Source: Todiramphus chloris collaris (Eukaryota > Chordata > Aves > Coraciiformes > Alcedinidae). Taken from it: DNA of 64,000 nt. Positions 24,213 to 37,690 of the stretch are shown piece by piece; the stretch's first letter is position 1, and the number at the start of each line of letters is the position of its first letter. The stretch lies in NCBI GenBank assembly GCA_025345505.1, contig JANVCC010000047.1, positions 7,057,373 to 7,121,372 on the forward strand, written 5' to 3'. The position numbers and the translations under genes were made by a program. Below the pieces are notes generated by a model. It did no database searches. It saw only the letters and a list, made by a program, of their open reading frames with translations, and was not told the origin of the DNA.

Positions 24213-25000
24213 GTTGTGACTAACAACAGCAGAGCTCACATGGTTTGCTCTGCTGTGTGATGTGTCAGCATGTTTGAACCCATCAAGTGTCATGGTACAG
24301 CTGCTTGGGTTACCACTGAAGTCAACTGGAGAAAAGACAAACCTTTGTGCAAACAAGTGAATGTTTCAGCTGCTAAACACCTGACATGGAAGTAGAATCC
24401 CAGAGACAGTTTATTATGTTGTGCAAAAAAATAAATGGCTGATGCTGTTCCGTAAATCAGCCCAAGTAAGACGTAGCAGCAGCGTGTGCTGGTTATTGCT
24501 GCAGCCTGTTGCTGCTGACAAACCACATCAATCCAGAGCCGGTACGTAAGGCAGTGCTACCTGAACTGGAGTCTGAGAACAGGCCTTTTTTGAACCTAGA
24601 TGACAGGACAACGTGGTCACATAAATCTATGTAAAAGAGAAAATGCCAACAATCAATGTTACTCATCTAAAAAAGAGTATTTACCATTCTTTCTAACCTG
24701 ACATGTGCAATCAGCCTTAACCAAACGCTGTAGAGTGAGATGGCTTTTGACAAATAACCCTCAAGTGCATAAACCTGATAAATGAACCCGATTCTCGGTA
24801 ACAATGGGTAAAAGAAACTTTGATCTTACACAGATGTCAAAAGGGAACAGAATATTCTGCCTTCCTACTACACTATTACATGCTAACTACTATTAAGATG
24901 TGAGTATGACATTAAATGAGAGGTAAGCACTGTAAAGTTGAGAAGATCATCTCTTTAACTTGTGACAAGAACCTCCCATGTTAATTCCCTTAATGTGTTA

Positions 25001-25046
25001 ATGGTTGGACTTGATGATCTGAAAGGTCTCTTCCAACCTAAATCCT
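25001..25046 (+). repeat. CR1 LINE tail scrap
   Basis: Only about 45 bp: ggttggacttgatgatctga, then ggtctcttccaacctaaatc. It is too short to place in a subfamily. Confidence 0.75.
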
Positions 25047-25721
25047 GTCTGGATACGGCCTTTAATCTCAGGTTAAAAGTACCCTGGGTACAGGCACACC
25101 TGAAAGAGGGCTCTTTGTGCCAATGTTCTTTGTTTATCTGATAGATCAGATGTGAACCTAATAATCAAATAAATTTTTAAAATTTCTATACTGTGTGGAA
25201 CATTTTCAAAGTGAGATCTAGATAGAGGTATGTCCAACCAGCTTTGCAGACAGGCTGGTGGGTTTTCCAGTTTCCTTTGATAGAACAAATGACAAAACTC
25301 ATGTTAGGTCCAACCTAAGGACTTTACCAAGAGCTTCAGACAAGCCTGAGGGGCTACTAAGTGAAGGTGATTTTTCACCCACCAATCTAAACTACCACCT
25401 TTATCTACTGTCAGTAGCTAATAAACTGGGTCTCCATATCATTTGCAATATTGAACTCTGATTCCTTTCTCAAGCCAGCATAAATGAGAACAGTACTTTA
25501 CTCAGAATTGCTTAGAAGAAGAACAAAACAAACTTCTCCCATGTTTTCTGAGTAACTCATCAAGTTTTGGATGTTTTAATTCAGAATAATAAAAGAATTT
25601 GCACAAATTATGCAGGTAAAGTAATTTATGTTGTGTATTGGGCCACCTTGTATGAATGGAATTCCTTGCTGACTATCTTTCCCATTCATTAATTACACAC
25701 GACAACATCTCTTCCACAAGG

Positions 25722-26131
25722 GCAGGCTGAGAGAGGTGGGGTTCTTCAACCTGGAGAAGAGAAGGCTCTGGGAAGACCTTCTGGTGGCCTTTCTGTACTT
25801 GAAGGGGCCAAAAAGAAAACAGGGGAGGGACTTTTTCCAAGGGATTGCAGGGATAGGATGAGGGGTGATGGCTTCTAACTGGAAGAGGGGAGATTCAGTT
25901 TAGAAATTAGGAAGAAGTTCTTCACTGTGAGGGTGGTGAGACACTGTCACAGGTTGCCCACAAAGCTGTGGATGCTCCATCACTGGATGTGTTCAAGACC
26001 AGGTTGGATGAGGCTTTGAGCAACCTGGTCTAGTGGGAGGTGTCCCTGCCCATGGCAGGGGGGTTGGAACAAGATGAATTTTAAAGTGCCTTCCAACCCA
26101 AACCGTTTTATGATTCTATGATTCTGTGATG
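25722..26131 (+). repeat. CR1 LINE 3' fragment
   Basis: 5'-truncated copy with ttcaacctggagaagagaag, ggggtgatggcttctaactg and aggaagaagttcttcactg. It is of the subfamily with gcaacctggtctagtggg and ends in ttatgattctatgattctg. Confidence 0.93.
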
Positions 26132-26636
26132 TCTTTATACATTAATGTACTTGAAAAGTACTTATACTAAGAATATGCACTGTTGACTTTATTCATTGAA
26201 TATAATCAGCCTTTTTTTCCTGATATATTGCAGTATCTAGAAAACTTCTTTAGAAACTGCCCCACCCTGCTCCCTCTCTGGCAGATTTCTTGGGATTCTC
26301 CTGTGACAGCTGAAGAATTTATTTGCCACCAGTGTTCTCTACACCATTCCCTGTAAAAAGCAAACTTAAGAAGATATGCTTGCTGAAGAAGGGATATGCT
26401 GTTATGTATATGACACACAGAGGAACCCAGCCCATCCTTGCTTCTGACATGGCTATAACAAGGAAAGAAACTTCCAGTGGAGAAGGAAGGAGAAGAGCTG
26501 GGAAAAAGGGGTGTAGTGGATGGCAAACGGCTTTGAAGTTAATACTTTTTCCACATCGGATTTAAGAGACTTAAGATTCCCCCCAAAATGCATGTACCTG
26601 AGACTCTGCTGTCTGCCTCAGGTATAGAAATAATGC

Positions 26637-26688
26637 AATCACAGAATGTTAAGTGTTGGAAGGGACCTCAAAAGACCATCTGTGTGAT
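26637..26688 (-). repeat. CR1 LINE tail scrap
   Basis: About 50 bp in reverse: aatcacagaatgttaagtg, then ttggaagggacctcaaaag. The rest of the element is absent. Confidence 0.75.
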
Positions 26689-27164
26689 ACCGCTGACAAA
26701 AAGAACAGACAAAGGAATACAAGCACAGAATAAGAAGAAAAGAAGAAAACAAACATGCTCCTGTGTATCCCAGGTTAGTTAAGCCTGTGGTTTTTATTTC
26801 CTTTAAGCCGTGCTTGGTTTCCCCGCAAGCTCTGGAGCCTGTGTTGTTTATTTCCTTTCTCTGGTCATGAAGATAAATCATTTATCAGGACTCCATTTCC
26901 CTGCATTGCCTGCAGCATCCCCTGCTTTAATCGCTGCAGGTCACTTTGCATTTGGTTACGTCCTTTTGCTTCCTGCCTCCCTTCTAAATTTGGTCCTGTC
27001 AGATGGATTCAAGACCCCATGGCATCTGCACCAGAACTACCACTGACATGGAAGAACATACAGCAGCCATCAAATATTCAGGAAGGTGGAGGTTATGGGA
27101 GGTTGCTGAAGTACCTGAGATCCTGAGCAAGGGAGCAGGCCAGGTTAGATGACTGGTTCACAGG

Positions 27165-27945
27165 TCACAGAATCACAGAATGTTCGGGGTTGGAAGGGAC
27201 CTCAAAAGATCACCTAGTCCAACCCCCCTGAAAAAGCAGGACCACCTAGAGCAGGTCACACAGAAACACATCCAGGTGGGTTTTGAATGTCTCCAAAGAA
27301 GCAGAGCCCGCAACTCCTCTGGGAAGGCTGTTCCAGTGTTCTGTCACCCTCACCGTGAAGAAGTTTTATCTCCTATTTATGTGGAACCTCCTATGTTCCA
27401 GCTTACACCCGTTGCCCCTTGTCCTATCATTGGACATAACAGAGAAGAGCCTGGCTCCAGCCTCCTGACACTCACCTTTTACAAATTTATAAACAGTCAT
27501 GAGGTCACCCCTCAGTCTCCTCCAAGCTAAAGAGCCCCAGCTCCCTCAGCCTTTCCTCAGCAGGGAGATGCTCCACTCCCTTCATCATCTCTCTGGCTCT
27601 GCGCTGGACTCTCTCAAGCAGTTCCCTGTCCTTCTTGAATGGAGGGGCCCAGAACTGGACACAATATTCCAGATGTGGCGTCACCAGGGCAGAGTAGAGG
27701 AGGAGGAGAACCTCTCTCCACCTACTAACCACAGCCCTTCTGATACACCCCAGGGTGCCACTGGCCTTCTTGGCCACGAGGGCACATTGCTGGCTCATGG
27801 TCATCCTGTTGGCCACCAGGCCCCCCAGGTCCCCTTCCCCTACGCTGCTTTCCAACAGGTCAGTCCCCAGCTTACTCTGGCATACGGGGTTGTTCTTGCC
27901 CAGATGCCAGACTCTACACTTGCCCTGTTACAGATCATTACATTT
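27165..27945 (-). repeat. CR1 LINE fragment with ORF2 C-terminal coding remains
   Basis: Reverse-oriented copy of about 0.78 kb, from the tail (tcacagaatcacagaatg) into the end of ORF2. On the minus strand 27855-27505 is still open and reads [20 protein letters not shown] then [17 protein letters not shown] and [10 protein letters not shown], the conserved C-terminal part of CR1 reverse transcriptase proteins. The remaining open frame suggests a younger copy, but it lacks the catalytic core and cannot be active. Confidence 0.94.
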
Positions 27946-29162
27946 CTCCCTGCAAAGACTGGTCAAAGACTGGTGGTGGCTTTACTGCTGAGCTATAACC
28001 CACCTCTTGCAGGTTATGGTTTTACCACCCAGCTCCAGGAAAACACAGAAGAGGTGACTGGGCAAAGTCCACCAGAAATAAGCTGATGTGACAAATTACA
28101 GAACAGCATATGACAGCAATTACATAAATCTGAGAACTGTCTAATTCTATCACCAGTGACCCAGGATTCAAAGTCCATTAAGCATTGTTTTTTCCAATTG
28201 AACTGAACTAATGGAAAATAATTGCTACTCTGTAAAAGGTCACCCCACGAAGTAATAAAAAAGCAAGTGCTATACAGTCACTATTTATATGTTACTCTAA
28301 TTTGAATTTATAAATTGCTGACATCTGTTATAAATCATGGTGGTTTCTTCCAAGCACAGAAGTTTCTCATCTCAGCCTTTCCCCTGTCCCTATCACCATT
28401 ATCAAAGTCAAAAATGCAGGACAGTATGTTACACACAGCTGGGGGAGTGCCAAGATTTTCATCTTTAAGGGTGCTTTTCCCAACCAAAATGGCAAGAGAG
28501 GAAAAGGGAAGGAAAAAAAGCACCCCAAAACCCTAAGATAGAAAAATCCACAAGAGCTCACAACAGCTCAAAATCAGCAGCTCCCTGAGCTTTCGGTCAC
28601 GGAACAGCCACAGAGGTGCCGTATTTATAAAAGAAACTAAAGCTTTAAACTAGTTTAATTTTAGAAAATAGGAAGCGTTCAGAAAGATATAAACAGCACA
28701 TTTTAAGGATTGAAATTTGCATTTGCCTGACAGGAAATGGAAGCTCTCATTTGTAACTCAGAACTGAACCGAACAAGAAGGCGACAGCAGAAGTTATTCT
28801 ATACATTTCTGCAGCTTTTGCATTTGCAGAAAGGTTTAGGGGTCACCTGTTATCTTATGATGATGCTTATTTTTTCGCTCAGCAATCTACACGTGCATAA
28901 AATCGGGTTTTGCTGGATTTAATACACAAAATGCACACAAAAACCAGAAATACTCATATAACGTATAATCGATTTAAATTAGAAGTTTCCCAACAACTGA
29001 GCATCTGCTCTGTGCTTAGGCAAGCCTGACACTGCCACAACTGCATTTTAAACTACCTTATCATTTGTAGCAACAATTCATTTCATTGACAACAGGACTG
29101 TGATATTCAGAATTCCATTTCCAAGAGATAATCTGAAAGAACACAAAGTAGCCATCAGACTC

Positions 29163-29640
29163 ACAGGATCATTGAATCATTTTGGTTAGGAAAGACCTTC
29201 AAGAACATCCGGTCCGACCGTTCCCCCAGCACTGCCAGGGCACCACTAACCCATGTCCCTCAGCACCACATCTCCATGGCTTTGAAACCCCTCCAGGGAT
29301 CACGGGGACTCCACCACTGCCCTGGGCAGCCTGGGACAGCCCTGGACAACCCTCAAGGGGAAGAAATTGTTCCTCATGTCCAACCTAAACCTTTCCTGGT
29401 ACAACTTGAGGCTGTTTCCTCTTGTCCTATCACTCATTTCTTTGGAGCAGAGCCCAACCACGCCTGGCTCCAACCTCCTGTCAGGGAGCTGTTAAGAGCC
29501 AGAAGGTCTCCCCTCAGCCTCCTTTCCTCCAGGCTGAACAAGCTCAGGTCCCTCAGCGGCTCCTCATCAGACTTGTGCTCTAGACCCTTCCCCAGCTCCA
29601 CTGCCCTTCTCTAGACCTGCCCTAGCACCTCCAATACTTT
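29163..29640 (-). repeat. CR1 LINE fragment
   Basis: Reverse-oriented copy of the cagcactgccagggcacc subfamily. It is longer than its sisters here and runs through cctcttgtcctatcactc, cctcctgtcagggagctgtt and caggctgaacaagctcaggt to the cctccaatac edge. Confidence 0.93.
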
Positions 29641-30859
29641 TTAATAAGTTATTATAAACATTAATTTCTCCTGTTGTAATAGATGTTGCAGACATTCCTG
29701 TGAAGTCTTCCTGGCTGGATCTCAAAGGTCAACCATCGAGACAAAATGGGAAAAAGTTTGACAGAAAGCCAGTACAACTGAGGCTTGAAGTCAACAAAAG
29801 CTAATTTGCTCACTTGCCCCATCCAACCCAGCAGGTAAAGAATGTGTGGACCAGTATTATTCACACAGGATAGTGGGAAGATCCCTGTACTGGGGAATTT
29901 GAAACCTTGGCTCATTTTCTGGCTTAGGCTCTTGTCACTGGAAGAAAATCATAAAAATCCTGCTCTACGCCTCAGGTTTGAATTACTAAATCATCTGTTT
30001 GTAAAGCATTTTGGCATTTATGGCTCAAAGGTGTTACACTGGAAGAAGATCTTACTAGTTTACATTTGTCTTTGTTTCTCACTACCCAAATCTATTTCAA
30101 CTGGCAATAAATGAAATTAATTTGCCCCAAGCTGAGCCTGGTTTGCCTGTGACGGTGATTGAGAAGTGATCTCCATCTCTCTACTGCGACCTATAAACTT
30201 TTCCACTTTATTTTGTCCTCCTGTCCTGCTGAGGAGGTGGACTGAGAACAACTGGGAAGGCATCTGTCAGCCAGAGCCAGGCAAGGTCAACCCACCACAG
30301 ATGGGATTGGTATTTTGAATACTTAGGTCAGATGTAGGTACCAGTGAGTGTCCCTTGAATGAAGAATATAGTCTCAAGACCTCAGTAAATAGCAGACTAA
30401 AATAGACAAGAAGTTCTGCACTGCATAATTTTCTTTTTTGATTAATTTTGGCTGAATTCATAGTGTATTAAGTTCTGGAGCAGAAAGCAATCGTTTTAAA
30501 TTCTATCGGCACCAGCAGCGTGTAACCATGGTAATTAAAACAACATTATTTTTTAAAAATTACAAAAGACTACTCAAAGGAAGTATCCGAGAGAGAACAT
30601 CTTTCTCCTGATAACTACATTTCTGTAAGTTGGCAAAATTACTAAAGACACGGCCAGTTTTTTACTGCTGCTAAATAGTTAATTAGATATGCTACAGAAT
30701 AATGATTTTAATTAAGAATTAAATTAAACAGGGAGTTTGTATGGAGAGAACTTTCAAGAAACCTTAAAGCACATTCCCGTTACCCCACTGAGACAATATT
30801 TTGAATGGGATTTTCCTGCTCCCTGTTTATATGGAGATTTCACTCCCTTAACGTGTAAT

Positions 30860-31026
30860 TCATAGAATCCTAGACTGGTTTGGTTTGGGTTGGAAAGGAC
30901 CTTAAAGATCATCCAGTTCCAACCCCCTTGCCACGGGCAGGGACACCTCCCACTAGACCAGGTTGCTCAGAGCCCCATCCAACCTGGCCTTGAACCCACA
31001 ACTCCCAGGGCAACCTGTCCCAGTAT
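30860..31026 (-). repeat. CR1 LINE tail fragment
   Basis: Reverse-oriented tail: gggttggaaaggaccttaa, then cacctcccactagaccaggt and ccatccaacctggccttgaa. It stops at gggcaacctgtcccag. Confidence 0.92.
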
Positions 31027-31880
31027 GTATTGACAAGTATTCTAACACAGCAGCAGTTCTCAGTTGGGAACAAACACAAAACCAAACCCATAAAAAACCA
31101 AGCTTTTTAAGAGTTAAAGCAGAAGGTGCTCACAGGACAGCTCAGAAGCATTTAAGGCCACTTCAGACCCTTACACTGAACGTTGCAGCTAATCCTACCA
31201 CAAAGAATATAAGTGCACAGGGGTTGGAGGGACCAGTCCCTCACGGTGCAGCCCTTGTTTATGACAGCAGAAAAAAAATCAGTAGGCAAAAGCATGGAAC
31301 CACTTAAGTGATGATTTATACAATAATGTTTAGGGTGGTACAACAGCATTCTTCATTTAACTCCAGTGATCTGAGGCTTCCTCTAATGCCAACTTGAGCC
31401 AACGACAAAAAGACACTGCTCTGAGATGTGTTACAGCTCTTCAACATGTCCACACAACCATCCCTGGGGAAAATCTGGTTCAAATTATGAGCTAAAATGG
31501 AAGAAAAAACCCTTCTACAAGTCCAAGAGTAGTTGTCTTCCTCTCTGAATTCATCAGTGAATTCAGATACTGAGCAGCCACACGTGTGGCTGTCACAGAA
31601 AATCTCCTGTAGCTCAGAAGCCCATTTCCACCTACAACGATGGGACCTGAAAAGCTCCCAGCGATACCTCAAGGGGAAATTAGTGAAAGCAGACTCAGAA
31701 AGGCAACTTTTGCCTTAACAGAACAGGAATGTGGATGAAATACTGCTGCAGGTGAAAGAGGTCAGGCACACAAGTCTCACATGCTCTCAAGTTTCCCATC
31801 AAATAGAAAAATGTCACCGTAAGTCAGAATCTGACACTGTTACTAACATCAGGAGACTTGGGCATATAAGGTTAAACTAC

Positions 31881-32398
31881 CATAGAATCACAGAATGTTT
31901 TGGGTTGGGAGGGACCTTTCAAGGTCACCTAGTCCAACCCCCCTGCACTGAGCAGGGCCATCTGCAACTAGAGCAGGGTGCTCAGAGCCCCGGCCAACCT
32001 CACCTGCAATGGTGCCAGGGATGGGGCAGCCACCACCTCTCTGGGCAACCTGGGACAGGCTCTCACCACTCTTAGTGTAAAATATTTCTCCCTTCTCTCC
32101 AGTCTAAATCTCCCTCTTCTAGTTTAAACCAATCTCTCCTTGTTGTGTCCCAACAGGCCCCAATAAAACTCTGTCCCCATCTTTCTGACAGGCCCCTTGA
32201 ATTCCTGAGAGTCCACCAGAAGGTCTCCCCAGAGCCTTCTCCTCTCCATGCTGAACCCCCCCCATCTCTCCCAGCCTGGCCTCCCAGCAGAGGGGTTCCA
32301 GCCCTCCCAGCATTGCTGGGGCTCCTCTGGCCCCGCTCCAACAGGTCCCTGTCTCTGCTGTGCTGAGCACTCCCGAGCTGGCCCCAGCACTGCAGGGG

Positions 32399-32432
<34 letters not shown>

Positions 32433-32775
32433 CAGAGCCCTGGGAGCAGAGGGGCAGGATCCCCCCCTCCCCTGCTGCCCACGCTGCTGGGGGTGCAGCC
32501 CAGGGTGCCAGTGCCTGCTGGGTGCCAGCGCACGGGGCCGGCTCAGCTCCAGCTGCTCACCCCCAGCACCCACAAGTCCTTCTCCCCAGGGCTGCTCTCC
32601 ATCCCCTCATCTGCTGCCCTGTATTGATACTGGGGGTTGCCCTGACCCACGTTCAAGACCTTGTACTTGGCCTTGTTGAACGTTATGAGCTTCACACAGA
32701 CCCACTTGCATCTTATCCAGGTCCCTCTGGATGGCATCCTGTCCCTCAGGCATGTCAACCTCATCATATTCAGGG
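31881..32775 (-). repeat. CR1 LINE fragment, about 0.9 kb, with internal TC microsatellite
   Basis: Reverse-oriented copy starting catagaatcacagaatg, of the ccctgcactgagcagg subfamily, the same as at 38471-38969. It extends into ORF2 sequence (ttcaagaccttgtacttggc and ccctctggatggcatcctg) before losing similarity. A (TC)15 run at 32401-32430 sits inside it. The open frames of up to 175 codons across it are shadows of repeat sequence. Confidence 0.92.
32401..32430. repeat. (TC)15 microsatellite within CR1
   Basis: Thirty bases of perfect TC repeat lie where CR1 relatives have only a short gtctc-type site, so it probably grew after insertion. Confidence 0.95.
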
Positions 32776-34927
32776 ACTTTCTCATCCTTCCTGCTTTGGG
32801 TTGTGTTTGAACACACAAATGTCCCAGGAAAGATGTTTGCCACAGGACTATCCTGTACCCCAGGCATGTGCCCAATACCACAATTGACATGAATGTCCTG
32901 TGCTTTGGAAGCATCCCAGGCATCTCCATCCATCCTTGCTGTCTTGTTTCCTGAGTGACAGCTGCTTCCAGAAAGCGTGGGAGACCCACCACAGACAGAC
33001 AGGTCATTGGGTAATGAGGGATCACAAGGATGTTGGAAACCTTTGGTCATTCCTACGGCCATGCAGAGATGCTTCGAGAAAGCTTCAAGTGAACCAGACT
33101 GTCTGATAAGAAACTAAAGTGCTGGAAGTTTAATCGGAAAGTCTCTTCTCAGTAGTAGCTGAGAGTTTAGCAGTTTCAGGGCAGATGAAAAAACAGCTGA
33201 ATGAAGCCAAAGGCTGTTTATTTAAATCAGGCTTTGTTTCAGAATGTCCCATGTCACTAGAAGGAAGCACTAGACATCAATGCTATAGGTGAAAGACCAA
33301 ACCAGGTAGTGTTTCCGTGTTCTGAGCAAGGCCACTGGACAGATATCTAAGAGGGCTTTAAAAAGACAAACAAAAAGCTTCAAAAGCTGAACCTATTACC
33401 ATGGAAGTTGTGCCTTCCAGCCAAGGGAAACCTGAAGCCCAGCTATGGCATCTATTTTCACAATTTGATGCCAAATCCCCTATCCAAATTACCCCTGGAT
33501 ACATCTGCAGTAACAAAAACACACAGAAGAAGTTAGTTACAAAGGGCAGAACAAACCCTGGGAAGCTTCTGGCACTTTCACAGGCGTTAATCACGATCCA
33601 TATATAAAGTACTCCCCATGAATTCACATCAAATAAGGCAATAATTCCATCTATGGTGTCCAGCGACACGAACAAATGATTCAAGATTCACTCCCTGTTG
33701 TTTATGATGTTGCTAGAATCTCTTGATAAAAGTAAAGCCTAATGTTTGTATTTATAGACAAATTACTCTTTACAGTATGTTCAGCAGACCATAGGATTAC
33801 CTACATGGCTATATCTTGTTGAAACAATTTAACTCTCAGAACAACCAAAAAGCTATTTCAAACTACAATAAATAAACCCCTTTGCTTCAGCAGAATTTGC
33901 AATTGTAAAAGAGTTACCCTGATTTTAATGTAGAATTGTCTCTTCAGTCAGGAGGGGAATGTGGACCACGAACTGAATACAGCAGTACTATGGAGGCAGA
34001 AGGAATAGGTGCACGAAGGCTGTCTTATGTATACATGAAAATACTTTATTCTTGCCTAGGGCACTGTCTGGAATGTCCTGGAAGAAAATTCCTAATAGCT
34101 GGTCTGAGCTTTCTCCATTTCCCTGAACAAAGATGAGCATCGGAAACATTCTGAAGGCAATCTACCAAAAATCACTAACATGGAGCTCTCCGTATGACAC
34201 CCAGTAATAATTATAAAGGTCACCATACGTACAAAAACATAATCAAGTTAGAAAAATGCCAGATGGTATCACAGACATCAGTGAAAAACACAAAGTTCCT
34301 TTCTCCAGCTCCAAAACTTAAAAGAATTCTATCGTTTCTTGATAAAGCTCCAGAAATGCGCAAATGATTCCGGCACGACCCCGAGTGCTTTTGTGGTTAT
34401 CTTCTGCGTGCCTTTGGTGTTACAGTTGGAGCTGTTCCTCTTACCAGAAGAGGAATTTAGCACTCATCTGAAGACATCTCACTCCCATGTACATATATTT
34501 TTATAGGCATTTAAGTCTGGCACTCCATATGGCAACACTAATGATTGCTGTTTCAATTTAGAATACATCTACATATCTAAAATATAAGTAAGGCAATGAC
34601 AGTACTTTCATTTTGAGCCTGAACTCTCCTGTTAAGTAATACAAAAACAGTTATACTTTTTTTTTTTTTTATCATTGGTTATCTTCTTGACAAAGGACAA
34701 ATTAGCTCATTAATACCTTGCTTTTTAGTTTAAATAACTGGATCAGTATAGAAGTTATGGAAAGAAAATAAGGACGAATCAAACAGAAGAAGAGCAAAGA
34801 GAGAGAAGTATCAGGACTCAGGGCAGAATGGCAAAAGCCCGTTTTTATTAAAAGTACAATTTTACAAAATACAGGATTTGGGTTCTTGGCTTCCATCAAG
34901 TTTGCAGCTGTGAACAAATTCATATTC

Positions 34928-35615
34928 TGCGGAGAAGGACCTGGAATTCCTGATGGACAAGTTTACCATGAGCCACCTATGCATTCTTGGGACCAAGAAG
35001 GCCAATGGTCTCTTGGGGTGCATGAAGAAGAGTGTGTGCAGCAGGTCAAGGGAGGTTCTCCTCCCTCTCTGCTCTGCCCTAGGGAGGCCACTTCTGGAGT
35101 ACTGTCTCCAGTTCAGGACACCCCAGTTCAAGAGAGACAAGAAACTACTGGAGAGAGTCCAGTGGAGGCTACAAAGATGCTGAGGGGCTGGAGCATCTCT
35201 GTGCTGGGGAAAGGCTGCGAGCCCTGGGGCTGTTCAACTGGAGAAGAGCAGCCTGAGAGGGGAGCTGAGCAATGCTGAGCAAGAGATAAAGGGCCCCTGG
35301 GGGCAAGAGGATGGGGCCAGACTCTTGTCAGGGGAGCCCAGTGACAGGACAAGGGGCAATGGGCACCAACTGGAACCCAGGAGGTTCCATCCGAACAGGA
35401 GGAGAAAGTTCTTTGATGTGAGGGTGTCAGAGCCTGGCCCAGGCTGCCCAGAGAGGTTGTGGAGTCTCCTTGTCTGGAGAGATTCCAAACCCCCCGGGAC
35501 ACTGGGATGCTGGGCCCCCTGCTCTGGGTGACCCTGCTGGATGGAGCAGGGGGGTGGCACCAGATCATCTCCAGAGGGCCCTTCCAAGCCCTACCGTGCT
35601 GGGATTCTCTGATCT
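34928..35615 (+). repeat. CR1 LINE fragment, about 0.69 kb
   Basis: Plus-oriented copy beginning in late ORF2 sequence (ggagaaggacctggaattcc; the encoded TKKANGLLGCMKKSV is the CR1 C-terminal motif). It runs through gaggttgtggagtctccttg and cctgctggatggagcagggg. The 3' tail is decayed (gggattctctgatctc). Confidence 0.93.
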
Positions 35616-36714
35616 CCTATGAGATGTTTACTGGTAAGGACACATGGTGAATAAAACTGGGCTATTCATGCAATGGCTGATCTGCAGCCGACAGCCAGCT
35701 CAGCGGTCCAGGAATGACTGCTGGGAAGAGCTGTGCTGGCAGGATGAGACACTCCCAAATGCTGGGGAGGAATGGCTGGCTATTGCTTCCTGAAGCACTT
35801 ACAATTGAGCATCCTTGCTATTGAGCAACATTGAAATGGTAGCAGTGACAAGACTGAAATTTAAGGAATGGAAGCTGCTGGCCAGACTCCAGATGAGAAA
35901 AAAAGAAACACTTTACAGAACAACCATTAAAACGGAGGAGAAACACAGTCTTTAATTACCAACTTAACTTAGCAATTGTTCCAATCAGAGAAGTATATGG
36001 ATAGCACAATCCCTACACTTGTTATGCTGGGAGCAGTCATTGCTTTGCACTTTTTTTGTTTTCTGTATATAAAGTCTTTTCAGTAATGTTGTGGCAATAG
36101 AAAACTTAAACTTTTATAATAGCATGTCTGAGGATGAAGAAGAACAGAAGTCCTTCCGATAAATCAAACATTTATGGTTTGAGGCAGATGGCAAAATAAA
36201 GCTGGTAATTCTCAAAGTTTTCTTTTTTTTCCTACAACTGACTCTACTTTCTATAATGTGTTTGCTTCACTTGCATCCAAAATAAAAACAACTTCCTCAG
36301 ATGGCAAACAGCTCACCTCGTGACCACAGGCTAACATCTCAATCTTGTATTGCAGGGAGAAGCTGCCTATAGTGAAACACACTCTGTCATCTTGGCTCGG
36401 GCAACCTGGCACCTAACGTACTCACCCAGGGGTGGAATTCGGCCCTGGCAGCGTGAGGGAAATAAATCCATCCTCTCGACTAAAGACAAATCACGGCGGT
36501 ACGAAGCTAAGCCCAGCACGCTGCCCAGGGCGTCTGCAGAGTGCTGTCAAACTGCTCACCTACTAGCCGTAAAGTCAGGTGCAGAGGTGCAGAGGCCCTT
36601 GTATCTGCTGTAGGACAGCAGACCTGAGGCCCTTCAATCATCAAAAAAAAAAAAGAGTACACTTGAAATATTTTTCAATTCCTTTCTCTTTTCCTCTTAA
36701 GTGAGTATTTTCAA

Positions 36715-37690
36715 AGAATCACAGAATGTCTTTTGTTGGAAGAGACCTTCAAGATCATCCAGTCCAACCTTCAACCCAACACTGCAAGCTCACCACTAAA
36801 CCATGTCCCTGAGCACCAGGTCCACACACCATTTAAATGCCTTCAGAGATGGCAACTCCACCACTGCCCTGGGCAGACTATTCCAATGGCTGAGAACACT
36901 TTCAGTGAAGAAATGTTTCCTACTACCCAGACTAAACCTCCCCTGGTCCTGTCACACGTCAGCAGGGAGAAGAGGCTGTCCTCACCCTTGCTCCAACCTC
37001 CTGTCAGGTAGTTGTGAAGAGCAAGAAGGTCTCCTCTCAGCCTCCTCCAGACTAAACAACCCCAGCTGCCTCAGTCTCTCTTCACAGGACTTGTGCTCCA
37101 GGCCCCTCACCAACCTCATTGCCCTTTTCTGGCCGTGCTCCAGCACCTCAATGTCCTTCTGGGAGCTACGGGCCCAAAACTGAACACAATATTCAAGGTG
37201 TGGCCTCACCAGTGCCAAGTACAGGGGGATGATCACCTCCCTATTCCTGTGGCCACAGTGTTTCTAATAGAAACCAGGAAGCCATTGGCCTTCTTGGCCA
37301 CCTGCCTGCACTGCTGACTCATTTAGTTGACTATTGATCAATGCCTCCAGGTCCTTTTCCAACTTGCAGCTTTCCAACCACACATCCCCAAGTCTGTAGC
37401 TTGCCGCGGCGTTGTTACAACCCAAGTGCAGGACCCAGCACTTGGCCTTGTTGAACCCCATGCAATTAACCTTGGCCCACTGACCCAACCTGTCCAGCTT
37501 CCCTACCCTCCAGCAGATTGATGCACCCACCCAGCTTGGTATTATCTGCCAGTTTACTGAGGGTACACTCAATTCCCTCATCCAGAGCATTAATAAAGAT
37601 ATTGCAGACAACAGGCCCCAGTACTGAACCTTGGGGAACACCACTGGTGACGAGATGCCAGACAGATCTAGCCCTGTTCGCTATCATTCC
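36715..37690 (-). repeat. CR1 LINE fragment with reverse transcriptase remains, about 0.98 kb
   Basis: Longest CR1 copy in the window, reverse-oriented. Within 37687-37466 the minus strand still encodes the reverse transcriptase motifs [14 protein letters not shown] and LADNTKLGG. The second corresponds to the catalytic ADDT box with Asp changed to Asn, which would abolish activity. The sequence then continues to the C-terminal region ([16 protein letters not shown]) and a tail at aagaatcacagaatg. It belongs to the subfamily with caccactaaaccatgtccct. Confidence 0.95.

Noticed and set aside
27499-28086. 195-codon open frame on the plus strand
   Set aside because: It is antisense to a CR1 whose own minus-strand frame carries the recognisable ORF2 C-terminal motifs.
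32248-32887. Several overlapping frames of 143-175 codons on both strands
   Set aside because: All lie on the CR1 at 31881-32775 and its TC microsatellite, whose low complexity keeps frames open.
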